Below are positions 1 through 6,143 of a stretch of DNA of 6,775 bases, one piece after another (position 1 is the first letter of the stretch; the number at the start of each line of letters is the position of its first letter). The position numbers were made by a program, and so were the translations under genes. Where the stretch lies: contig CAILTZ010000451.1 in NCBI GenBank assembly GCA_903837255.1, positions 1 through 6,775 of the forward strand, read 5' to 3'. This DNA comes from an uncultured Pirellula sp. Lineage in GTDB: Bacteria > Planctomycetota > Planctomycetia > Pirellulales > Pirellulaceae. The notes beneath the pieces were generated by a model. It was not told where the DNA came from. It saw only the letters and a program-made list of their open reading frames with translations, and made no database searches.

Positions 1-45
1 CAATGCAGATGCGCCAGTAGGACGTCGAAGGTAGCTGGAAGTTAC

Positions 46-74
46 GCCTCCACCGGACGAGTCCGGTGGTAGGC
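46..74. repeat. Strong palindromic hairpin (CCACCGGAC / GTCCGGTGG)
   Basis: Bases 50-58 (CCACCGGAC) are a perfect reverse complement of 61-69 (GTCCGGTGG), with only GA between them. With a single bulged T at 70 the stem extends by GCCT (46-49) pairing with AGGC (71-74). No T-run follows on the plus strand and no A-run precedes it, so it is not a standard intrinsic terminator. It could be the end of an unseen upstream transcript, a binding palindrome or part of a dispersed repeat. The pairing is certain; the function is not. Confidence 0.7.
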
Positions 75-79
75 TCCGA

Positions 80-145
80 GCGCACCTGTGATGACGTGGA
101 GCTATTTAGTGGTATAGCGTTAAATTAGTCTTAGCGGAGGTGCGC
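80..145. repeat. Inverted repeat with nested inner hairpin
   Basis: GCGCACCT at 80-87 is a perfect reverse complement of AGGTGCGC at 138-145. Inside the 50-base loop, GCTAT at 101-105 can pair with ATAGC at 114-118. The element lies directly between the hairpin at 46-74 and the inverted repeat at 149-239, so the three could fold as one multi-stem structure. An 8 bp match at this spacing can occur by chance, so the position between its neighbours is the better argument. Confidence 0.45.
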
Positions 146-148
146 AAG

Positions 149-239
149 CACTCCGGTGAGTTGTGTGATGCCTGGGATTTCCCAATATTTCGCCACCGGA
201 CGGCTGGCGGCGTTCTGCTAACTCAACGCCACCGGAGTG
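149..239. repeat. Long inverted repeat bounded by CACTCCGGT / ACCGGAGTG
   Basis: CACTCCGGT at 149-157 is a perfect reverse complement of ACCGGAGTG at 231-239. The pairing resumes further in as GTTG (160-163) with CAAC (224-227), offset by one base. The inner arm carries another CCACCGGA copy at 193-200, followed by GGCTGGCGGC, which can form an imperfect smaller stem with GCCACC at 192-197. The element could be a folded non-coding RNA, a degenerate repeat unit or a miniature element. I do not recognise it as a named family. Confidence 0.5.
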
Positions 240-294
240 AAGCCGAATGGTGGTCCCCAAGAACATCGAATAAATACCGGAGAATCCAAGAAAC

Positions 295-317
295 GGCTTG
301 GTATTTGCAACCAAGCC
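295..317. repeat. Perfect 8 bp hairpin upstream of the SHD1 gene
   Basis: GGCTTGGT at 295-302 and ACCAAGCC at 310-317 are exact reverse complements around the 7-base loop ATTTGCA. The structure lies about 80 bases before the ATG at 399 and overlaps the weak -35-like hexamer TTGCAA at 305-310. It could be an operator-like palindrome or a leader RNA stem. No T-tract follows directly, so a terminator is less likely. Confidence 0.55.
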
Positions 318-333
318 TATTGGCTGTTATTCT
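305..333 (+). promoter_or_regulatory. Candidate sigma70-type promoter for the SHD1 gene
   Basis: TTGCAA (305-310) and TATTCT (328-333) are separated by exactly 17 bases. Each matches four of six consensus positions. Transcription would begin near base 340 and give a leader of roughly 60 bases before the ATG at 399. Planctomycete promoters are poorly conserved and such matches are common by chance, so this is a weak call. Confidence 0.25.
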
Positions 334-398
334 ATCCCCCATTCGACGAACGCTCGTCTCGTGTCCTCTGTGCATTTCTACTTGCAATTGGTGCGCCC

Positions 399-1751
399 AT
401 GAACCTTGGAATATCTCTGTTTGCTCCTGCCTGGATCGCTCTGCTGGTTGTTGATTGTCTCTGCATTCAGCCCACGTTAGCACAGCTCAATCCTTCTCTC
501 GAAAAACCAACGCCGATCGCGTCTACGAAGTTAGGCGATCAGACCCTCGAACTGCATCTGATTGACGATCAAGCTATCCGGGCTTTTCACGGCGAGAGTC
601 TAAAAACGTTCCCTATGCCCGAGCTGATGATGAAGGTCAACAAGGAACTGGACATCACCCCTTGGAAGGAGACGTCGCTTGGGCTCGACTCGAAAAAAGT
701 CATACTCGGTTTGATGCTGGTCAATAGCGACGGAACGATGGCTGAATCATCCTTGAAAACCTTTACGGCATATCGCTGTCTTGACAACAACGGAGCCGAG
801 GCCCGTCACTGGCACTTTGGTGATGACTCTCCTATCCAAGAGTATACAGATGAAGAGATAGTCAAAGACTTTCCTCTCGCTCCACTGGTGGTTGAACTCC
901 CAAAGAGAGCGACCAGTATCAAAAGTCTGGAATTCTTTGTTCTGCATTCACCGGGAGTCGTCGGAATGATGGAGTTCGATCGAGCATCCTTCAACAAGAA
1001 TTCTGCTCGGTGGGATGATGGAATCTTGGTCATTCCTGTGAACAACGAAGCCGTCAAACCAGGGCTCGGTTTTCAAATCGGTGTATTTTCCGACCCAATG
1101 TTCCGATCTCGAAAGAAAACCGATCCTCCAGCATCCTTGCTTGGGCAGATTGCAGACAACCTTTCCGTTCCAGGCATGCGATACCAAGTCGTGTTATCGG
1201 ACGGCTCGGTTCGCTCTTCGAATTTCGTCGGAAGTGCTTCCTTTACTCCCAAGACCCAATCGGAGTTGATGACAACCATGCGCAAGCATGTGACGGACGC
1301 CAGAAAAGCGGGAAGACTCAAAGAAAACGAAATGAAGTTTCTTACCGACGGTAAAAACAAAACGTTCGACGCCGTCGCAATCGGTTTCAGCGATCTTAAA
1401 GACTTTGAAACCTTTCAAGTTTACTATTCGATTCCCAGGTCTGGGGGAATGATCAGCAAGGTCGTCTTAGAAAACATCCCCGTCGAGGCACAGGGAGACA
1501 AGGAAGCCATTTCCAAGTTTGTGCAACAGTCTCGGGTTGAAGCTCGCGATCGCCGCTCAGCGGGAACCCCACCCCTTGCAACAGCAACCTTTAGGACATG
1601 GCGCGACAAGTCCGGAAAATTTAATGTCGATGCCAAATGGATCGATTCGACCGCCGATGCCATTGTGCTCGAAAAATCCGATGGAAAACAAATCACGGTC
1701 CCCAAGAACAAACTCAGCGACGAAGACTTGCGATTCCTGGAAAAACGCTAG
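399..1751 (+). CDS. Exported protein of unknown function with C-terminal SHD1 domain
   Basis: A 450-residue protein that appears to be exported. Residues 1-28 form a hydrophobic signal segment (a run around AWIALLVV at 11-18) ending in TLA before Gln29, a good signal peptidase I site; the n-region lacks Arg or Lys, which is unusual. Residues 30-395 are a mostly beta/alpha mixed globular body I do not recognise, with only three cysteines in the whole protein, two of them in the signal segment. Residues 398-449 match the SHD1 (SLA1 homology domain 1) pattern: an aromatic-Arg-Thr-Trp start, a Gly-Lys-Phe turn, an Asp-Gly-Lys turn with Ile-Thr-Val-Pro, and a final Lys-Leu-Ser-x-Glu-Asp. SHD1 is common as a C-terminal add-on in planctomycete exported proteins and in yeast Sla1 binds an NPFxD peptide, but its bacterial role is not established. 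The ATG at 399 was chosen over the GTG at 237 because the signal peptide starts there; no Shine-Dalgarno is visible at either. Gene identity is confident, function is not. Confidence 0.88.
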   Translation: MNLGISLFAPAWIALLVVDCLCIQPTLAQLNPSLEKPTPIASTKLGDQTLELHLIDDQAIRAFHGESLKTFPMPELMMKVNKELDITPWKETSLGLDSKKVILGLMLVNSDGTMAESSLKTFTAYRCLDNNGAEARHWHFGDDSPIQEYTDEEIVKDFPLAPLVVELPKRATSIKSLEFFVLHSPGVVGMMEFDRASFNKNSARWDDGILVIPVNNEAVKPGLGFQIGVFSDPMFRSRKKTDPPASLLGQIADNLSVPGMRYQVVLSDGSVRSSNFVGSASFTPKTQSELMTTMRKHVTDARKAGRLKENEMKFLTDGKNKTFDAVAIGFSDLKDFETFQVYYSIPRSGGMISKVVLENIPVEAQGDKEAISKFVQQSRVEARDRRSAGTPPLATATFRTWRDKSGKFNVDAKWIDSTADAIVLEKSDGKQITVPKNKLSDEDLRFLEKR

Positions 1752-1760
1752 CTCACGCTC

Positions 1761-1778
1761 AGAGCGGCCAGCGGCTCT
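1761..1778. terminator. Weak hairpin in the convergent intergenic gap
   Basis: Bases 1761-1765 (AGAGC) pair with 1774-1778 (GCTCT). Inside that stem a G-G mismatch is followed by two more possible pairs, and the loop is tight. It sits in the 37-base gap between the two converging stop codons, where a shared bidirectional terminator would be expected. No T-tract follows on either strand, so termination may instead be Rho-dependent. Confidence 0.25.
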
Positions 1779-1788
1779 CGTCCGACTC

Positions 1789-4700
1789 TCAATCGTGTCC
1801 CGTGGCGTATTTGGGCTTGGGTAACGCGGGCACCTTCTTGACCTCGTCAAGCAAAACCTCAACGCCCTTTTCAAGCTGCTTGTCGATCCCTGCAGGCATC
1901 TCACCGGGCACAGGCCAAACGATGAAGTCGGGCTCGGCCCCGTTGAGCTCCATGTCCTTGCCGTCGCGGATCGAGAACCAACCACGGAACGGTGCCCGCA
2001 ACACACCGATGTCGTTGACGCGAGCCACTCCGGTGCTAACGACTCCACCAGCGGTTTGAACTCCAACGAGCTTGCCTCGCCCCACGGCCTTGATGGCATG
2101 GCTAAAGATCTCGGCGTTGCTGTAGCTGTTCTGATTGCATAGCACAACAATGGGCTTGGACCACGTCGCATAGATCATCCGATCGTGCGGATAGCCGGTA
2201 GAGCCTCCACGAGGCACGGTGATCGCATGCTTGGGTTGGGTAAGCGAGGTCAGCAGATGGTCGGTGGTCGATCCGCCACCGTTGTCGCGAACATCGATCA
2301 CCAATCCCTCTTTACCATAACCGACATTGTATAGCTGCTGTTCAAATTCGAGGAAACTCGACTCGTCCATGGCTTGGATATGCAAATACCCGAGTTTTCC
2401 ATCGGAGAGTTTCTCGACCATCTGCCGATTGTGTTCTAGCCATTGTTCGTAAAGCAGCGGCCTGAGCCGACCATAAGAAATCGGGCGTACGCTGATCGGG
2501 ACCTCTTCAGTGGCGTCCTCTTTTGCACGCTGCACGACCAATTGGATATCCCGATCGAGCGGTCCATTGAGAACTTGGGTTAGGTCCATCGAGGGATCGA
2601 CGCGGTGGCCATCGATACTCAAGATGATATCCCCGGCCTTCAGACGACTTTTGGCTTTGTCGCTTGGGCTCTCGGGCAGCACATCCCGCACCTTCAGGCC
2701 TGGCCCGAGGTAACTTGGATCGAACCTTGCCCCCAAGTGCGCGGTCGGATGCTCACGCTTGCGAGGAGTTTCTGGTTCGGGGGTATCTGAAGTCGAAGGG
2801 GTGAAACCCAGGTGCGAACCGTTGAGTTCACCGAGCATCAATTCGATGATTTCGCTCAGACCGCGTTCATCGAAAGATTTCGAGGCCGCATCGACATACT
2901 TCCGGCGAACATCCTCCCAGTTCTTGTTCCCCATGGCTGGGTCGTACCAAATTTCATTCATCGCCAACCAAGCCGCATTGAAGCCTTCACGGAAGCGCCC
3001 CGATCGCGAGCGATCATGCAGGACGCTAAAGCTGAAGCCTGTCTCTTTTTCTCCGTTTTCCAGCTTCGTAGGAACGCCTTTGGAGAGTCCGAGAATACTC
3101 CCCGAGGACTTGGTCCATCGAGCATCGCCAAGCACAGTGGAACTCATCAGTTTCGCCGTGAGCTTGTCCGGGAATTCGACGCTGTACCAACCAGCTTTGC
3201 CATCGACGGTGGCCGAGAAGGCAAGCTTCTTGCCATCTGGCGAGAAGATCAAGTTTGTTTCGCGAGTGTCTTGCAAGTTGATCCGACGCAGCCGTTGGTG
3301 GATCTTGTCAAAGTCGATACGGACGAGTTTGGGTTCGGTGTCGCTGGCCTTTTCGGTCTTGGGCTTGTCCTCCGCAGGCTTGGCTTCAGCGGGTTTATTC
3401 TCCGCCCCTTTGTTATCAGGAGCTTTCTCTTTGTTCTCCGAAGCCCCTGCATCTAGCTTCGGTTCGGTAGCGGCCTGCTTGGGTCGCTTCTTCTTCATCG
3501 TTTCGATCGCTTTCTCGATCGTCCGATCGCGAGAGGATTCATCGTCGAACTCCTCTTGAAGGTAAACGTAGTAGATATCGCTTTCCTCTTTGGACCTACG
3601 TCCAGTGAAGGCCAAGATTCGTCCGTCGGGTGAGAAGATCGGAGATTGATCGTTGTCCGGGTGGCGAGAGACGTTTACCGGACCGGTATGCTTGTCCAAT
3701 GGCATGATCCAAATCTCGCTGTTGAAGTCGTCATCTTGGGCGGCGTAAGCAACCCAGCGGCTATCTGGAGAAATCGAGTAGCCGACTTCGCTGAAGCTAT
3801 CGACCAGCGTGGATATCTCTTTGGTTTCTAGGTTCATAGCAACCAGATTGCCGCGACCTTGTTGGAACAGCAGATGTTTTCCGTTTGGGGTAAATCGCAG
3901 ATTGGATTTCGAACCTGTCGATTCGCTCATGCGCGTTTCAACAAACTCATTTTGTTGCCACCAATATCTGGTTGGATCTTTGGGTTCGAGTTTCCACAAG
4001 TCGACCTGTCCGTTCTCCCGACGGGTGAACCAAAGCGATTTTCCATCGCTGGAGAAAATCGGGGATTCTTCGTATCCATCGGAGCGGGTTGCCTGGACCG
4101 GCTCTTTGAGCTCGGTGTCCATGACCCAAAGATCACCGTTGAGGGTGAACGCGATTTCAAGTCCATCGTCGGTAAATGCGACTTGATCGGCCCGATTGAC
4201 CGTCGCGCGTTGAAGATCGTCAGGCAGATCGGTATCTGCTGCTACTTTTAGATCGAGTTTTGTAGGCTGCTGATCTTTGCCCGGTCGAAGCACATACGTG
4301 TCAAAAAGATGGCGAAAGACGATGGTCGAACCATTGCGCGAAATCGCAGGTTTGGCGATCGAATCGTCTTGGAATCCCCAGACCTTTTTTTGTCGAGCCG
4401 GTTGGTCGTCTGTTGCGAAACGATAGCGCCACAGATCAAGTCCATGCTCGGTTCCCTTGGCAAAGTAGAATGCTTTGCCACCTGGTATCCAAAGAGGCCA
4501 AAGGCATTCGACCTTCTCGTGAAGCAACTCACTCGTTGCACCACTGGTCAGATCGAGCATCCAAATTTGGGAGGCCCGCTCACCGCGGTAACCTTTTCGC
4601 CACCAACGCTCTCCTTCGCGGACAAAGAGGATCTTCTTTCCGTCATTCGACAACGTCGGATTGGATGCCGCATCATCGAGGAGGACCTTCTCAGCCGCGC

Positions 4701-5169
4701 GCTTGGTGATATCGATCTGGATCATTCGGCTTGAACCTCGCCAAAAGTGATCGCGGTTGGCGACGGCCAAAACGCTGTTTCCGTCCGGAAACCAATCGGC
4801 AAGCGAGTAGCCTTCGGAGTGATACGTCTTCTGCTCTGGAATGCCACCCTCGGCTGGCATCACGTAGATTTGGTTCGAGCCGCTTCGATTGCTTACAAAC
4901 GCAAGACGCTTTCCGTCGGGAGAGAACCTAGGTTCCGAATCAACAGCAGGGTGATTCGTCAAACGCTTGACCACAGAGCCTTGGGCCGTCGATGTCGACC
5001 ATAGCTCGTTGGCCCAGCGAAAGACCAACGTTTCGCCATCGGGGGACACCGCAAAATCGCTTGCCATCCGAATTGCAATAGGCTCCTGAGCCCTCGCGTG
5101 AGCCACCGCTCCAATCCACGATAGTAAAGCGATCAACAAAGGAGCGAGCCAACGTAGTGAAATCTGCAT
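1789..5169 (-). CDS. Exported tricorn protease homologue (S41-type serine peptidase)
   Basis: A 1126-residue tricorn-like peptidase, close to the usual length of the family, which cuts peptides released by larger proteases. Residues 1-27 are a signal peptide with a hydrophobic core (LLIALLSWIGAV) and an ARA site before Gln28, so it should act outside the cytoplasm. Residues 35-310 and 325-670 hold PD40/WD40-like propeller blades with repeated F-SPDG-K-LAF motifs (for example 82-91, 511-521, 641-651). A Lys/Glu/Ala/Pro-rich insert at about 541-612 interrupts the second propeller. Residues 720-800 are the first catalytic subdomain with Ser785-His786 in NGSHLGF; 808-890 are a PDZ domain (KAGDIILSIDG at 844-854); 910-1090 are the second catalytic subdomain with DVRDNGGGS (959-967), the presumed nucleophile Ser1017 in NSYSNAE, and Glu1074 before NGAEPD. 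These four correspond to the Ser-His-Ser-Glu tetrad of archaeal tricorn, so the enzyme looks active. It lies 24 bases after the hydrolase gene and is probably cotranscribed with it. No Shine-Dalgarno is visible; the ATG at 5169 is supported by the signal peptide. Confidence 0.95.
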   Translation of the reverse strand: MQISLRWLAPLLIALLSWIGAVAHARAQEPIAIRMASDFAVSPDGETLVFRWANELWSTSTAQGSVVKRLTNHPAVDSEPRFSPDGKRLAFVSNRSGSNQIYVMPAEGGIPEQKTYHSEGYSLADWFPDGNSVLAVANRDHFWRGSSRMIQIDITKRAAEKVLLDDAASNPTLSNDGKKILFVREGERWWRKGYRGERASQIWMLDLTSGATSELLHEKVECLWPLWIPGGKAFYFAKGTEHGLDLWRYRFATDDQPARQKKVWGFQDDSIAKPAISRNGSTIVFRHLFDTYVLRPGKDQQPTKLDLKVAADTDLPDDLQRATVNRADQVAFTDDGLEIAFTLNGDLWVMDTELKEPVQATRSDGYEESPIFSSDGKSLWFTRRENGQVDLWKLEPKDPTRYWWQQNEFVETRMSESTGSKSNLRFTPNGKHLLFQQGRGNLVAMNLETKEISTLVDSFSEVGYSISPDSRWVAYAAQDDDFNSEIWIMPLDKHTGPVNVSRHPDNDQSPIFSPDGRILAFTGRRSKEESDIYYVYLQEEFDDESSRDRTIEKAIETMKKKRPKQAATEPKLDAGASENKEKAPDNKGAENKPAEAKPAEDKPKTEKASDTEPKLVRIDFDKIHQRLRRINLQDTRETNLIFSPDGKKLAFSATVDGKAGWYSVEFPDKLTAKLMSSTVLGDARWTKSSGSILGLSKGVPTKLENGEKETGFSFSVLHDRSRSGRFREGFNAAWLAMNEIWYDPAMGNKNWEDVRRKYVDAASKSFDERGLSEIIELMLGELNGSHLGFTPSTSDTPEPETPRKREHPTAHLGARFDPSYLGPGLKVRDVLPESPSDKAKSRLKAGDIILSIDGHRVDPSMDLTQVLNGPLDRDIQLVVQRAKEDATEEVPISVRPISYGRLRPLLYEQWLEHNRQMVEKLSDGKLGYLHIQAMDESSFLEFEQQLYNVGYGKEGLVIDVRDNGGGSTTDHLLTSLTQPKHAITVPRGGSTGYPHDRMIYATWSKPIVVLCNQNSYSNAEIFSHAIKAVGRGKLVGVQTAGGVVSTGVARVNDIGVLRAPFRGWFSIRDGKDMELNGAEPDFIVWPVPGEMPAGIDKQLEKGVEVLLDEVKKVPALPKPKYATGHD

Positions 5170-5193
5170 AGTGTTTTGTGACTAAGCGAAGGG

Positions 5194-5994
5194 CTAAAAG
5201 CAAGTAGGTAGGAACGCTGCTAGATGTCGGTTGAATCGGTCGGGTTGCTCGACGTTCGGAACATGTCCGCAAGCATCTAGGAACACGAGTTTTGACCCTC
5301 GGATGCGCGATTGAAATTGTTCGCCTACCGAGGGAGGTGTTATCTGGTCATTTTCGCCCCAGACTATCAAGGTCGGGGTATCAATTCGAGCTAGGTCCTG
5401 CTCGACGTTTCGATCTCGAGTCGCACGCGAGATTCTCAGGATGAAACGAGTGTAATTGCGATCCCTCATGGTTTCGAACCAATCCTCGACCAGTTCGTCA
5501 GTCACCAAGGATTGATCGTAAAAGATTCCGCTGATCACCGAGCGAACGAACTCGCGTGTCGCTTTGGGTTTCGCTCCATCGGTCAGGCTCCTTTCTTGGA
5601 GCCCCGCCGATCCGGCCAGAACCAACCCGCAGACCCGATTAGGGTAACTCAATGCATAATCGACAGCCAAAAGGCCCCCCAAGGAGTTCCCTACCAGAAC
5701 CATGGGCGCGTCGATTTTGGCGATCCCCAGAGCTCGATCGATGGTTGCTGTAAGCTCTCCGATCGATCGCACACCTTCGGAACGACGATCCTCCTTGCGA
5801 TCCAAAGGTAGGTGGAGCGCTAGGCAGCGATAGTCGCTGCCCAAGGCATCCATGGTGCCGGTCCAGTGAGCTGTGGAACCAAAGAGCCCGTGCAGGAAAA
5901 CCACGACGCGGGGGCCTTGGCCCACCTGAACAAACGTGCTTTCGATCTCAGAGGCCTGATCAGCCGATTTCGTTGAAAACAGACTGAAACGCAT
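5194..5994 (-). CDS. Alpha/beta-fold hydrolase
   Basis: A 266-residue alpha/beta hydrolase of the MhpC/pimeloyl-ester-esterase-like group. It shows the oxyanion motif HGLFGS (His35-Gly36), the nucleophile elbow GNSLGG with Ser104, the acid Asp216 in WGENDQITP, and His244 in CGHVPN, followed by a normal C-terminal helix. A helical cap of about 65 residues lies between the Ser104 half and Asp216. All catalytic residues are present, so it is probably an active esterase, C-C hydrolase or peptidase; the substrate cannot be read from sequence. It lacks the HGGPG motif typical of proline iminopeptidases. No signal peptide is visible, so it is probably cytoplasmic. The open frame runs up to an ATG at 6063, but that would place the intrinsic terminator at 6030-6060 inside the gene, and the extra 23 residues are not domain sequence; I therefore start at 5994. 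The tricorn gene follows 24 bases later. Confidence 0.93.
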   Translation of the reverse strand: MRFSLFSTKSADQASEIESTFVQVGQGPRVVVFLHGLFGSTAHWTGTMDALGSDYRCLALHLPLDRKEDRRSEGVRSIGELTATIDRALGIAKIDAPMVLVGNSLGGLLAVDYALSYPNRVCGLVLAGSAGLQERSLTDGAKPKATREFVRSVISGIFYDQSLVTDELVEDWFETMRDRNYTRFILRISRATRDRNVEQDLARIDTPTLIVWGENDQITPPSVGEQFQSRIRGSKLVFLDACGHVPNVEQPDRFNRHLAAFLPTCF

Positions 5995-6029
5995 AGAACA
6001 CAAGTGTATTTCGGGGTGGGTGTAGGTAT

Positions 6030-6060
6030 AAAAAAAGCGGTCGACTTTCGAAGACCGCTT
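6030..6060 (-). terminator. Rho-independent terminator of the Cys-rich protein gene
   Basis: Read on the minus strand, AAGCGGTC, a 10-base loop and GACCGCTT form a perfect 8 bp stem (plus-strand arms 6053-6060 and 6035-6042), followed by a run of seven T (plus-strand A at 6030-6036, two of them inside the stem). It lies about 84 bases after the stop of the gene at 6144-6734 and 36 bases before the hydrolase ATG. It separates the two transcription units, unless read-through links them. There is almost no room for a separate hydrolase promoter between it and the ATG, so that promoter may overlap the stem. Confidence 0.9.
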
Positions 6061-6064
6061 CAAG

Positions 6065-6092
6065 ATATTCCGTACGACATATTCCGCACAAC
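6065..6092. repeat. Tandem pair of 14 bp direct repeats
   Basis: ATATTCCGTACGAC at 6065-6078 is followed directly by ATATTCCGCACAAC at 6079-6092; 12 of 14 bases match. The pair lies in the 3' untranslated part of the Cys-rich gene, just before its terminator on the minus strand. It may be a simple duplication or a tandem binding site. Confidence 0.55.
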
Positions 6093-6099
6093 CGAGAGT

Positions 6100-6117
6100 T
6101 CATGGCCTAAACCATGA
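6100..6117. repeat. Small perfect hairpin in the 3' untranslated region
   Basis: TCATGG (6100-6105) and CCATGA (6112-6117) are exact reverse complements around the loop CCTAAA. The hairpin lies between the stop codon of the Cys-rich gene and its terminator. It has no T-run, so it may protect the transcript end rather than stop transcription; its role is unknown. Confidence 0.4.
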
Positions 6118-6143
6118 CCTGCACGGATCGGTGTCGATTCGAA

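Larger units (their letters stand above)
1..398. other. Gene-free left region rich in inverted repeats
   Basis: No reading frame here looks like a real gene. The open frame of the downstream gene extends back to a GTG at 237, but its first 54 codons read like non-coding sequence and precede a signal peptide that begins at the ATG at 399. The stretch is packed with potential stem-loops at 46-74, 80-145, 149-239 and 295-317, and with five copies of the octamer CCACCGGA in both orientations (50-57, 62-69, 152-159, 193-200, 229-236; the third copy is 7/8). One frame stays open from base 1 to a stop at 70-72, but it is too short to be called the end of an upstream gene. Confidence 0.6.

Noticed and set aside
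46..74. Intrinsic terminator of a gene left of the window
   Set aside because: The stem is strong, but neither side carries a T-run, and no upstream coding end is recognisable.
46..110. Hammerhead-type ribozyme suggested by the short GA-containing loop and a nearby TGATGAC
   Set aside because: The conserved CUGANGA and GAAA core elements are not present in the right arrangement around the stem.
149..239. Integron attC recombination site
   Set aside because: ACTCAAC at 221-227 resembles an attC core box, but the outer ends are CACTCCGGT/ACCGGAGTG rather than RYYYAAC...GTTRRRY in the required order, and no integrase or cassette is visible.
237..398. GTG start at 237 for the SHD1 gene
   Set aside because: It would add 54 residues before a clean signal peptide, and it lies inside the right arm of the inverted repeat at 149-239.
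1557..2171. 204-residue minus-strand open frame spanning the convergent gene ends
   Set aside because: It overlaps both the SHD1 coding region (antisense) and the tricorn C-terminus in another frame; its composition is Arg/Ser-rich shadow sequence.
2759..3559. 266-residue plus-strand open frame inside the tricorn gene
   Set aside because: It is Ser/Arg/Leu-rich with no recognisable domain and lies wholly opposite a well-supported coding frame with catalytic motifs.
5995..6063. ATG start at 6063 for the alpha/beta hydrolase
   Set aside because: The 23 added residues would be encoded by the intrinsic terminator of the neighbouring gene and do not resemble the family.
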